A DNA stretch of 10,453 nucleotides from Bordetella parapertussis (GTDB taxonomy: Bacteria > Pseudomonadota > Gammaproteobacteria > Burkholderiales > Burkholderiaceae_B): positions 1-10,453 of the forward strand of contig CAMBPA010000016.1 in assembly GCA_945869355.1 (NCBI GenBank), read 5' to 3'. The position numbers and the translations under genes were made by a program. Positions 1 through 5,894 of the stretch are shown piece by piece; position 1 is the stretch's first letter; every line of letters starts with the position of its first letter. Under the pieces are notes generated by a model that was not told the origin of the DNA, searched no databases, and saw nothing but the letters and a program-made list of their open reading frames with translations.

Positions 1-1365
1 GACGCGCAAGGCCGCAGTCGCGCCTACATCAATGGCACGACCGCCACGGTGACGCAGTTGCGCGAAGTCGGTGAATATCTTGTCGACATACACGGCCAAC
101 ACGCCCACCAAAGCTTGTTACGTTCAGATAATCAACGCGACATGCTTGACGCCCACGGCGCGCATCAAACCTTACGGCAAGAGCTGGTCGGCGCCTGGAA
201 AGCTTGGCGTAAAGTCGAACGCCAACTCACCCTGAGTGAGCAAGATGCAACCGTCATTGCGGCAGCACGTGAAAAACTCGAATGGCAAACAGCGGAACTC
301 GACCGCCTGGAACTTGGCCCAACGGAGTGGCAAGACATCTCGACCGAACACACGCGGCTTGCCAATGGGCAGGCGCTCATTGACGGCGCCGCACAAGCAC
401 TGGCGGTGCTGGACGAAAGCGATGGTTCCGCACATCATCAAATCGCCATGGCTGTGCAACGTATTAATCACCTATTGCGCCACGACCCGAGTCTGCAGAC
501 GGTCTACGAGGCCTTAGAGTCAGCCCGCATTGGTGTCAGCGAAGCGGTATCAGACCTCAATGCCTACCTGTCGCGCGTCGAACTCGATCCCGCACGGCTC
601 GCCACGGTCGAAGAGCGCATGCGGACAATTTTTGATTTGGCGCGCAAGTTCAAAACGGAACCTGAGCAACTCTTCACCTTGCATCAAACCCTGCAGGCCG
701 AGCTCAAGTCGCTGCAGGCTTCGGCCGATATCGAGGCGCTTCGTGCGCAGGCGGCAACGCTCAAAAAAGACTACAACCAGCACGCGCAAGCGCTTTCTGC
801 AGCACGACAAAAAGCCGCAAAAGATCTGAGCAAACTTGTGGGCCGCGCCATGCAAACCCTTGCGATGGAAGGCGGGCAATTCGCAATTTCGCTCACCGAA
901 GCGCCTGCCTCCGCACAAGGCAGTGATCATATTGAGTTTCTGGTTGCGGGGCATGCGGGCACTACACCCAAACCTTTAGCAAAAGTTGCATCGGGCGGAG
1001 AACTCGCGCGCATCTCGCTGGCCCTGTCTGTCATTGCGAGCCGTGCCGCACGGGTACCCACCTTGATTTTTGATGAGGTCGACAGCGGGATTGGCGGGGC
1101 GGTAGCCGAAGTCGTTGGCAACCTACTGCGCGAACTGGGTCAGAGGCATCAAGTGCTTTGCGTCACCCATCTCCCCCAAGTAGCTGCCTGCGGGCAACAT
1201 CACTTTCAGGTCAGCAAGCAGCAGGCCAAGGGTGTCACAACCTCAAGTATTACGGCGCTCAACGACCCTGCGCGCATTGAGGAAATCGCCCGCATGCTGG
1301 GCGGCATCAAAATCACCGAGACCACGCGCAAACACGCACTAGAAATGTTGCAGCCGACGTCATGA
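1..1365 (+). CDS. recN: DNA repair protein RecN, 5'-truncated by the window edge
   Basis: SMC-like ATPase that acts early in recombinational repair of DNA double-strand breaks in the cytoplasm. The reading frame is open from base 1, so the first 48 bases also belong to the gene and the GTG at 49 is an internal valine, not the start. About 454 residues are present of a family length near 550. The N-terminal Walker A P-loop lies upstream of the window. Visible are the N-lobe motif LVDIHGQHAHQSLL (about 79-120), a long Glu/Ala/Gln-rich helical stretch typical of the coiled-coil arm (about 180-840), the ABC signature SGGELAR (991-1011), Walker B TLIFDEVDSG (1060-1089) and the switch histidine in VTHLPQ (about 1162-1179). 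It ends in TGA and converges on fur with only 19 bp between them and no clear terminator. An SOS-type promoter, usual for recN, would lie outside the window. Identification is secure. Confidence 0.96.
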   Translation, partial: DAQGRSRAYINGTTATVTQLREVGEYLVDIHGQHAHQSLLRSDNQRDMLDAHGAHQTLRQELVGAWKAWRKVERQLTLSEQDATVIAAAREKLEWQTAELDRLELGPTEWQDISTEHTRLANGQALIDGAAQALAVLDESDGSAHHQIAMAVQRINHLLRHDPSLQTVYEALESARIGVSEAVSDLNAYLSRVELDPARLATVEERMRTIFDLARKFKTEPEQLFTLHQTLQAELKSLQASADIEALRAQAATLKKDYNQHAQALSAARQKAAKDLSKLVGRAMQTLAMEGGQFAISLTEAPASAQGSDHIEFLVAGHAGTTPKPLAKVASGGELARISLALSVIASRAARVPTLIFDEVDSGIGGAVAEVVGNLLRELGQRHQVLCVTHLPQVAACGQHHFQVSKQQAKGVTTSSITALNDPARIEEIARMLGGIKITETTRKHALEMLQPTS

Positions 1366-1384
1366 GCAACGGCACAACGACGCC

Positions 1385-1804
1385 TTAGCCACAGTCCTTA
1401 CATACCCCATACAACACCATATCGTGGCTTTCAAGCGTATAGCCATTCGCGCGCGCGACCTTGTGTTGGCGCTTTTCGATTTCGTCATCCGCAAACTCAG
1501 TGACCTTGCCGCAATGCGTGCAGATCAGATGATCGTGGTGATCGCCATCATTGAGCTCAAAGATCGACTTGCCCCCGTCAAACTGACTCCGCGCCAAGAT
1601 CCCCGCTTGCTCAAACTGGGTTAGCACCCGATAGACGGTGGCTAGCCCAATATCAACCTTGTCCTTCAGTAGCGACCGGTAAATATCCTCGGCACTGAGG
1701 TGCCGTTCGCCAGACTTGCGAAACATATCGAGAATTTTTAGGCGTGGGAACGTAGCCTTGAGGCCTACATTTTTAAGGTCGCTTTGGTCGTTCTCGGTAT
1801 CCAA
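1385..1804 (-). CDS. fur: Ferric uptake regulator Fur, TTG start
   Basis: Iron-responsive dimeric repressor that binds Fur boxes when loaded with Fe(II), controlling iron uptake and storage genes. The product is 139 residues, normal for Fur. The N-terminal winged helix covers about residues 10-84, with a recognition-helix region [14 protein letters not shown] at 51-64. The dimerisation domain contains the HHDH metal motif at 89-92 and the structural zinc cysteines C95/C98 (CTHC) and C135/C138 (CKDC). The start is a TTG at 1804-1802. It is supported by an AGGGGA Shine-Dalgarno six bases upstream (1811-1816 on the plus strand) and by the absence of any in-frame ATG between it and the next upstream stop. 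It is divergent from bamE, an arrangement (omlA-fur) well known in Gammaproteobacteria and Betaproteobacteria. I see no convincing Fur box in the 84-bp gap, so autoregulation is not shown. Confidence 0.97.
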   Translation of the reverse strand: MDTENDQSDLKNVGLKATFPRLKILDMFRKSGERHLSAEDIYRSLLKDKVDIGLATVYRVLTQFEQAGILARSQFDGGKSIFELNDGDHHDHLICTHCGKVTEFADDEIEKRQHKVARANGYTLESHDMVLYGVCKDCG

Positions 1805-1810
1805 GAAAAA

Positions 1811-1816
1811 TCCCCT
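1811..1816 (-). promoter_or_regulatory. Shine-Dalgarno AGGGGA for fur
   Basis: Read on the minus strand, AGGGGA is followed by six bases (TTTTTC) and then the TTG of fur. It fits the anti-Shine-Dalgarno well at good spacing. It decides the choice of the TTG start, since no ATG is available in that frame. Confidence 0.7.
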
Positions 1817-1847
1817 GTTTTGCCCGCTAGGCGTGCGATTAAGGCTT

Positions 1848-1853
1848 TATGAT
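1848..1853 (+). promoter_or_regulatory. Possible -10 box (TATGAT) for bamE in the fur-bamE gap
   Basis: TATGAT matches the sigma-70 -10 consensus at five of six positions and lies 35 bases before the proposed GTG start of bamE. No good -35 box is found 16-18 bp upstream; the TTGCCC at 1820-1825 is 22 bp away, too far. The same bases read on the other strand give TATCAT, so the element could instead serve fur. Weak evidence, given as the only promoter-like element in the divergent gap. Confidence 0.3.
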
Positions 1854-1888
1854 AGCGTCTTTGGTCGCGAAACCCATTGAGGTCAGCA

Positions 1889-2476
1889 GTGTTCACATCC
1901 CATACTCTCGCTTCTTTCCTGCGCGCTGCCCTCTTGGGAGTCGCCTGCACGGCCGGATTAGCCGGCTGTTCCTCCAGCCAATGGGGCTTTCCATACCGGA
2001 CCGGTGTCCAGCAAGGTAACTGGGTTACCAAAGACCAAGTCACGCTCTTGCGCCCTGGAATGTCGCGCGAACAAGTGCGCTACGCACTTGGCACTCCCAC
2101 CTTAGCCAGCGTGCTTCATGCGAATCGCTGGGACTACCCCTACTATTACCGCGCAAGTAACGGCAAAACCGAAGAGCGCGTGTTAACGGTAATCTTTGAA
2201 GGTAGCCAGCTTGCGAGCTGGCGTGGCGACGAGCAGCCCGAGCTACAACCCTTCCAGCTCGCACGCGAAGAGGTGCAGACCTCACAAAAAGAGGCCGCAC
2301 AACACCAACTTAACAGGTCGCGCGAAGCTAATGATGCAGCGGCGGCTTCAGAGATGTCAGCTTCGGTTGAAATTCTTCCTGGCGTGACCGTTAGTCAAAC
2401 AACCAGTGTTACGACGATGTCTGATCCATCGGCCTCGCCCGCAGCTCCACTCGACGCACCCACACCCCTGCGCTAA
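1889..2476 (+). CDS. bamE: Outer membrane protein assembly factor BamE (SmpA/OmlA lipoprotein)
   Basis: Small lipoprotein of the BAM complex, which inserts beta-barrel proteins into the outer membrane. With the GTG start at 1889 the product is 195 residues. The GTG is preferred over the in-frame TTG at 1877 because TGAGG lies six bases before it. A type II signal peptide ends in the lipobox LAGC with the lipidated cysteine at C27. Ser at +2 is compatible with Lol sorting to the outer membrane. The SmpA/OmlA domain spans about 43-115, with GNWVTKDQVTLLRPGMSREQVRYALGTP and RWDYPYYY recognisable. From about residue 118 to the end there is a low-complexity Gln/Ala/Ser/Thr/Pro-rich tail of some 75 residues, longer than in E. 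coli BamE (about 113 residues in all). It is divergent from fur and 32 bp upstream of dapB, probably in one transcript with it. Confidence 0.93.
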   Translation: MFTSHTLASFLRAALLGVACTAGLAGCSSSQWGFPYRTGVQQGNWVTKDQVTLLRPGMSREQVRYALGTPTLASVLHANRWDYPYYYRASNGKTEERVLTVIFEGSQLASWRGDEQPELQPFQLAREEVQTSQKEAAQHQLNRSREANDAAAASEMSASVEILPGVTVSQTTSVTTMSDPSASPAAPLDAPTPLR

Positions 2477-2508
2477 TCCGTCATTCACTTCCACAATAAG
2501 AGTTCATT

Positions 2509-3300
2509 ATGCGTATTGCAATCGCCGGAGCCAGTGGCCGTATGGGCCGCATGCTCATTGAAGCCGTCACCCAATCCACAGATTTAAAGCTGACTGCGGC
2601 GCTGGATATTGCCGGTGCACAGATGCTCGGGCAAGACGCGACGGCCTTCTTGGGCAAGCTAAGTGGCGTGTTGATCACAGATCAATTGTCTGAGCTCAAG
2701 CAAGCAGATTGCCTGATTGATTTCACACGCCCAGAGGGCTCGCTCGAGCACCTCAGGGCTTGCGTCACGCACGGCGTGAACATGGTCATCGGAACGACAG
2801 GGTTTGATGACGCAGGTAAAGCCGCGATCACGGAGGCAGCAAAGTCGATTGGCATCGTGTTTGCGCCCAACATGAGTGTCGGCGTGAACGCAACGCTTAA
2901 GCTGCTTGATATGGCGGCACGCATTCTGAACTCTGGCTACGACGTGGAAGTATTTGAGGCACACCATCATCACAAAGTGGATGCACCTTCCGGCACGGCA
3001 CTCAAAATGGGTGAAGTGGTGGCGGATGCTTGGGGCAAGAAACTTGACGACGTCGCCACCTGGACGAGACATGGTCACACGGGCGCACGCAAGCCCGGTG
3101 AAATCGGCTTCTCCGTCGTACGAGGCGGCGACATCGTGGGCGACCATACCGTGTATTTCTGCGGAGTTGGCGAGCGCATCGAGATCACGCATCGCTCTAG
3201 CAGCCGTGCAGGCTACGCTGAAGGCGGCCTGCGCGCAGCGCGCTACCTTGAAGGCAAAAAAACCGGCCTATTCAATATGCAAACGGTTCTCGGTCTTTAA
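2509..3300 (+). CDS. dapB: 4-hydroxy-tetrahydrodipicolinate reductase DapB
   Basis: Cytoplasmic NAD(P)H-dependent reductase of the diaminopimelate/lysine pathway, forming tetrahydrodipicolinate for peptidoglycan and lysine. The product is 263 residues, close to the 265-275 usual for the family. The N-terminal Rossmann domain has the dinucleotide-binding motif [10 protein letters not shown] at 6-15. GTTGF is at 95-99. The active-site motif [15 protein letters not shown] starts at E150. H152 and K156 correspond, by motif alignment, to the catalytic H159 and K163 of E. coli. The C-terminal part returns to the Rossmann domain with [14 protein letters not shown] at about 234-247. The ATG is preceded by a modest AAGAG purine stretch six bases upstream. 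It follows bamE at 32 bp on the same strand with no visible terminator between, and faces murB. Confidence 0.97.
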   Translation: MRIAIAGASGRMGRMLIEAVTQSTDLKLTAALDIAGAQMLGQDATAFLGKLSGVLITDQLSELKQADCLIDFTRPEGSLEHLRACVTHGVNMVIGTTGFDDAGKAAITEAAKSIGIVFAPNMSVGVNATLKLLDMAARILNSGYDVEVFEAHHHHKVDAPSGTALKMGEVVADAWGKKLDDVATWTRHGHTGARKPGEIGFSVVRGGDIVGDHTVYFCGVGERIEITHRSSSRAGYAEGGLRAARYLEGKKTGLFNMQTVLGL

Positions 3301-3303
3301 GTG

Positions 3304-3329
3304 AGCAACAGCAGGCGAGCCGTGTTGCT
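3304..3329. terminator. Inverted repeat between convergent dapB and murB, possible weak bidirectional terminator
   Basis: AGCAACA (3304-3310) and TGTTGCT (3323-3329) form a perfect 7-bp stem with a 12-base loop. The stem is only moderately GC-rich. The following T run (TTGTTTG) is broken on the plus strand, and there is no strong T tract on the minus strand. It fills the 42-bp gap between two convergent stop codons, where termination is expected, but by sequence alone it is weak. Confidence 0.4.
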
Positions 3330-3342
3330 TGTTTGCGCAGCA

Positions 3343-4446
3343 CTACTCGGCTACGTTGATCGGTTCCATTTCAAGTTCGACGCCAAAGCACTCTTGCACG
3401 CTTGACCGCACCGCGTGCGCAAGCGCCAGCACCTCGTTGGTCTGCGCCCCGCCGTAATTCACAAGCACTAACGCTTGACGAGCATGCATCCCGACTGCAC
3501 CAACGCGCCGCCCTTTCCAGCCACACCGATCAATCAACCATCCCGCTGCGAGTTTGTATTGCCCATCCGCCTGTGGGTAAGAGACCACGTCTGGATGCGC
3601 CAGCATAAGCTGCGCATGCTGCACACTCGATACAACAGGATTTTTAAAAAAGCTGCCCACATTACCCAGTTTGGCTGGATCAGGAAGTTTGGCGCGGCGT
3701 ATGGCACACACAGCATCGAATACGGCTTGAGGGCTAGGCGATTGCGCATCTGCAGCGCCAATACGAAAGTGTTTTTGAAGATCGGGATACCCCAGCACAG
3801 GCGTCCACACCTTTGGTAAACGAAAACGCACGGAAACAATCAACCATGTTCCTTCTGGCGCGCGCTTAAACATGCTGTCACGGTAAGCGAATTCACACTC
3901 TTCTCGGCTGAAGGTTCTTAACAGCCCCTGCGGAATATTCCAAGCGCTCACCGACTCAATATGGTCTCGACACTCAACGCCATAGGCACCAATATTTTGT
4001 ACAGGTGCCGCACCGACCGTCCCGGGAATTAAGGCGAGGTTCTCTAAGCCCGGCCAACCACTTTTGATGGCAGAAGTCACCCAAACATGCCAGTCTTCAC
4101 CCGCGGCGACATCGATCAGCCAGCAGTCCGACAAATCACCAGCAAGCGCAATCCCCTTGAATTCGACTTTCAACACTAAAGCGGATAATTGCGGTGGCAG
4201 CACAACGTTGCTGCCACCGCCCAACACAAACACACGCCGGTACTGAAGAGCACGCTCGGTCACCCCAGCAAGTTGCCCTGGGCTACGCAACGCAATAAGG
4301 TGCTGGGCCCGGCAAGCTAGTCCCAAGGTATTTTGAGCTGTCAGCTCTGCCGGCTCAACGCGCACATCCGCTGCGACGCTGCTGCATGGCTCAAAGATCG
4401 AGCCGGCATCTTCGACAACAGGCGCAGGGACTGGCGGGTTTGACAT
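3343..4446 (-). CDS. murB: UDP-N-acetylmuramate dehydrogenase MurB
   Basis: FAD enzyme that reduces UDP-GlcNAc-enolpyruvate to UDP-MurNAc, the second committed step of cytoplasmic peptidoglycan precursor synthesis. From the ATG at 4446 the product is 367 residues, slightly longer than the roughly 345 of the family because of a Pro/Glu-rich N-terminus before NTLGLACRA (39-47). The FAD-binding loop VFVLGGGSNVVL is at 72-83. LIPGTVGAAPVQNIGAYGVE is at 139-158. The type I (E. coli-like) insertion YRDSMFK is at 188-194. The catalytic serine is probably S265 in GNVGSFFKNP, and the acid E361 in LEMEP. The frame stays open to a TTG at 4521, but that extension has no MurB character and runs into the tRNA-Gly promoter region, so the ATG is preferred. 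No Shine-Dalgarno precedes the ATG; a C-rich stretch does. Convergent with dapB and divergent from tRNA-Gly. Confidence 0.96.
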   Translation of the reverse strand: MSNPPVPAPVVEDAGSIFEPCSSVAADVRVEPAELTAQNTLGLACRAQHLIALRSPGQLAGVTERALQYRRVFVLGGGSNVVLPPQLSALVLKVEFKGIALAGDLSDCWLIDVAAGEDWHVWVTSAIKSGWPGLENLALIPGTVGAAPVQNIGAYGVECRDHIESVSAWNIPQGLLRTFSREECEFAYRDSMFKRAPEGTWLIVSVRFRLPKVWTPVLGYPDLQKHFRIGAADAQSPSPQAVFDAVCAIRRAKLPDPAKLGNVGSFFKNPVVSSVQHAQLMLAHPDVVSYPQADGQYKLAAGWLIDRCGWKGRRVGAVGMHARQALVLVNYGGAQTNEVLALAHAVRSSVQECFGVELEMEPINVAE

Positions 4447-4470
4447 AGGGGTAGGGGGGTATGCTATATT
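4440..4470 (+). promoter_or_regulatory. Probable sigma-70 promoter of tRNA-Gly, overlapping the murB start
   Basis: A perfect -35 box TTGACA lies at 4440-4445. Candidate -10 boxes are TATATT (4465-4470, spacing 19) or the overlapping CTATAT (4464-4469, spacing 18); TATGCT (4460-4465) would be only 14 bp away. The spacer is G-rich (runs of four and six G). The -35 box contains two bases of the murB start codon read in the other direction. Transcription would start near 4477, giving a tRNA leader of about 60 bases. Confidence 0.6.
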
Positions 4471-4538
4471 CACGAACTTCGTTGATCGAACTTGGGTGCA
4501 CTGTTGAAGCATGCATAGCAAGGGTGGTGGGCGTTAAA

Positions 4539-4614
4539 GCGGGAGTAGCTCAGTTGGTAGAGCGCAACCTTGCCAAGGTTGAGGTCGAGAGTTCGAGACT
4601 CTTCTCCCGCTCCA
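4539..4614 (+). tRNA. tRNA-Gly, anticodon GCC
   Basis: 76 bases including an encoded CCA. The acceptor stem pairs GCGGGAG (4539-4545) with CTCCCGC (4604-4610), followed by discriminator T and CCA. The D arm has GCTC/GAGC around AGTTGGTA. The anticodon stem CAACC/GGTTG encloses the loop TTGCCAA, with anticodon GCC at 4572-4574, reading GGC and GGT codons. The T arm has GAGAG, loop TTCGAGA and CTCTT (one G.U pair). All arms fold without mismatch. It is directly followed by an intrinsic terminator, so it is probably a single-gene transcript. Confidence 0.98.
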
Positions 4615-4623
4615 AATTCTGGC

Positions 4624-4653
4624 AAAAGCCTGATCAAAAGATCAGGCTTTTTT
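4624..4653. terminator. Strong intrinsic terminator shared by tRNA-Gly and the Bug gene
   Basis: A perfect 12-bp inverted repeat runs AAAAGCCTGATC (4624-4635), loop AAAA, GATCAGGCTTTT (4640-4651). The plus strand continues into a run of six T (4648-4653). The minus strand ends in a run of four T, so it can also stop transcription of the convergent Bug gene, whose stop codon lies 15 bp away. Textbook shape for the plus strand. Confidence 0.93.
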
Positions 4654-4667
4654 CTTACTCAACCACA

Positions 4668-5654
4668 TTAATCAAGCTTCGCGCCAGACGTCTTGACGAC
4701 CTCGCCCCAACGCTTCACTTCGCCTTCTACAAACGCAGCGAACTTAGCGCCCGTTATGTCCGGAAACTCAGCGCCATTGGTCGCCCACACCGTGCGAATC
4801 GTCTCGTCCTGGGGTAGTTTTTTGAGCGCTGCAATGATCTTTTCCGTCACAGCGGGAGGAGTATTTTTAGGTGCCCACAAGGCATACCATGTACTAACCA
4901 CGTATTGAGGAAGACCGATTTCAGCAGTCGTTGGGACATCGGGAATCGCAGGATTTCGCTTTTCGCTTGCGACAAACAATGGCTTGATACGGCCTGCCTT
5001 AATTTGTGCGGCGGAAGAGCCCAAACCGTCGAACATCATATCCACATCGCCTGCAATCAAGCCCTGCATGGCGGGACCCGCGCCACGATACGGGATATGC
5101 GCAATATCTGTCTTGCCCTGAATTTTGTATAGCTCGCCAGCAAGATGGTGGGAGGTTCCACTACCAGCCGAGGCATAGTTCATTTTGCCGGGATCCGCTT
5201 TTACCTGCGCGAGAAACGCCTGGTAGTCCTTACCCGGCACTTTTTGCGGGTTGACCACCAAGACCTGCGGCACACGCGCAATCACTGCCAACGGCACGAA
5301 GTCCGTCTGAATGTTGTAGTCAAGCTTTGGGTACATCGAGGGCGCGATCGAGTGATGTACGGCTCCAACGAACAGGGTATAGCCGTCTGCAGGGGCCTTT
5401 GCGGCTGCCGAGGCTCCCACCGTACCGCCTGCGCCACCACGGTTATCAATGATGAACTGCTTACCTAGGTCTTTGGCCAAGATCGCGGCTAACGGCCGCG
5501 CAAAGGCATCAGTGCCCCCGCCAGCTGGAAAGGGGACGATCAAGGTGACCGGCTTTGTGGGCCAGTCGGACTGCGCCCAACTCGGCCCGGCCATCAGCGC
5601 CAGCGCACCAAACCCCACCTGCATCAGCGCCCGTCGCGTTTTCAATGTTTTCAT
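4668..5654 (-). CDS. Bug-family (TctC-like) periplasmic solute-binding protein
   Basis: Extracytoplasmic binding protein of the tripartite tricarboxylate carrier (TTT) type, greatly expanded in Bordetella and relatives. These proteins bind carboxylates or other small organic acids in the periplasm; the ligand here cannot be told. The start is the ATG at 5654, supported by GGAG six bases upstream, giving 328 residues, a typical family length. The frame is open further to 5723 without homology. The signal peptide spans about residues 1-27 (basic KTRR, then a hydrophobic stretch, cleavage probably after SWA); a Tat-like reading of the RR is possible but poor. Family motifs are PVTLIVPFPAGGGTDAFAR (36-54), IDNRGGAGGTVGA (69-81), ADGYTLFVG (89-97), YASAGSGTSHHLAGE (160-174), HIPYRGAGPAMQGLIAGDVD (186-205) and PDVPTTAEIGLP (238-249). 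No tctA/tctB membrane subunits or catabolic genes adjoin it, so it is an orphan placed between two tRNA genes. Confidence 0.93.
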   Translation of the reverse strand: MKTLKTRRALMQVGFGALALMAGPSWAQSDWPTKPVTLIVPFPAGGGTDAFARPLAAILAKDLGKQFIIDNRGGAGGTVGASAAAKAPADGYTLFVGAVHHSIAPSMYPKLDYNIQTDFVPLAVIARVPQVLVVNPQKVPGKDYQAFLAQVKADPGKMNYASAGSGTSHHLAGELYKIQGKTDIAHIPYRGAGPAMQGLIAGDVDMMFDGLGSSAAQIKAGRIKPLFVASEKRNPAIPDVPTTAEIGLPQYVVSTWYALWAPKNTPPAVTEKIIAALKKLPQDETIRTVWATNGAEFPDITGAKFAAFVEGEVKRWGEVVKTSGAKLD

Positions 5655-5694
5655 TGTTGTCTCCAAAGTATGTCTAATAAACGATCCACGGACC

Positions 5695-5719
5695 AGACCT
5701 TGCCCAAGCGGCAAGGCCT
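5695..5719 (-). promoter_or_regulatory. Stable hairpin in the probable 5' leader of the Bug gene
   Basis: On the minus strand AGGCCTTGCC and GGCAAGGTCT form a 10-bp stem with one G.U pair around the 5-base loop GCTTG, about 40-65 bases before the ATG. No T run follows, so it is not an intrinsic terminator. It does not hide the Shine-Dalgarno. It could stabilise the mRNA or be a cis-regulatory element; its role is unknown. Confidence 0.5.
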
Positions 5720-5738
5720 TCATCCTGTGATTGGGGTC

Positions 5739-5744
5739 AGTATA
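5739..5744 (-). promoter_or_regulatory. Possible -10 box (TATACT) of the Bug gene
   Basis: Read on the minus strand, TATACT matches the -10 consensus at five of six positions. A poor -35 (TTTTTA) lies 17 bp upstream. It would give a leader of roughly 75-80 bases that includes the hairpin at 5695-5719. Tentative. Confidence 0.35.
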
Positions 5745-5779
5745 GTTTGAGTCAAGTAAGTTAAAAAGGCCTTTTGTAG

Positions 5780-5785
5780 TATGAT
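5780..5785 (+). promoter_or_regulatory. Possible -10 box (TATGAT) of tRNA-Cys
   Basis: TATGAT lies 25 bases before the mature tRNA-Cys 5' end, which would put the transcript start near 5792. No consensus -35 is visible; the position 17 bp upstream reads TAAGTT. Just upstream sits the perfect palindrome AAAAGGCCTTTT (5764-5775). The -10 placement is plausible, but the promoter is unproven. Confidence 0.4.
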
Positions 5786-5810
5786 CTGCGCCGGCGTAAC
5801 GCTTACAGTT

Positions 5811-5884
5811 GGCGCAATGGCAGAGTGGTTATGCAGCGGATTGCAAATCCGTGTAGCTCGGTTCGATTCCGGGTTGCGCCTCCA
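5811..5884 (+). tRNA. tRNA-Cys, anticodon GCA
   Basis: 74 bases including an encoded CCA. The acceptor stem pairs GGCGCAA (5811-5817) with TTGCGCC (5874-5880), then discriminator T and CCA. The anticodon stem GCGGA/TCCGT encloses the loop TTGCAAA, with anticodon GCA at 5843-5845, reading TGC and TGT. The T arm carries GGTTCGATTCC and the D region AGTGGTTATGCAG, as in other bacterial tRNA-Cys. No terminator follows; the MFS start codon comes ten bases after the CCA. Confidence 0.97.
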
Positions 5885-5894
5885 GTAAATAACA

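Noticed and set aside
550..954. Open frame of 134 codons on the minus strand inside recN
   Set aside because: It is the antisense shadow of a well-conserved coding region, is Cys/Arg-rich in an unnatural way and has no recognisable family.
1805..1888. Fur box in the fur-bamE gap
   Set aside because: TTATGATAGC recalls part of the consensus, but no 7-1-7 inverted repeat is present.
2659..3192. Open frame of 177 codons on the minus strand inside dapB
   Set aside because: It lies wholly antisense to dapB, whose motifs are intact, and has no homology that I recognise.
4447..4521. N-terminal extension of MurB to the TTG at 4521
   Set aside because: The extra 25 residues do not resemble MurB and overlap the tRNA-Gly promoter and leader; the ATG at 4446 gives a normal protein.
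4461..4817. Plus-strand open frame running through tRNA-Gly and its terminator
   Set aside because: It crosses a clear tRNA, an intrinsic terminator and the 3' end of the Bug gene; the translated text has no protein character.
5655..5723. Bug protein start at 5723
   Set aside because: The ATG at 5654 has GGAG at ideal spacing and directly precedes a normal signal peptide; the upstream part contains the leader hairpin.
5787..5816. TGCGCC upstream of tRNA-Cys can pair with the tRNA 5' end GGCGCA, as a competing fold
   Set aside because: The predicted transcript start (about 5792) would exclude most of the upstream copy. Six GC-rich bases can match by chance.
4539..5884. Genomic island with att sites at the tRNA genes
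   Set aside because: No direct repeat of either tRNA 3' end, no integrase and no transposase found in the interval.
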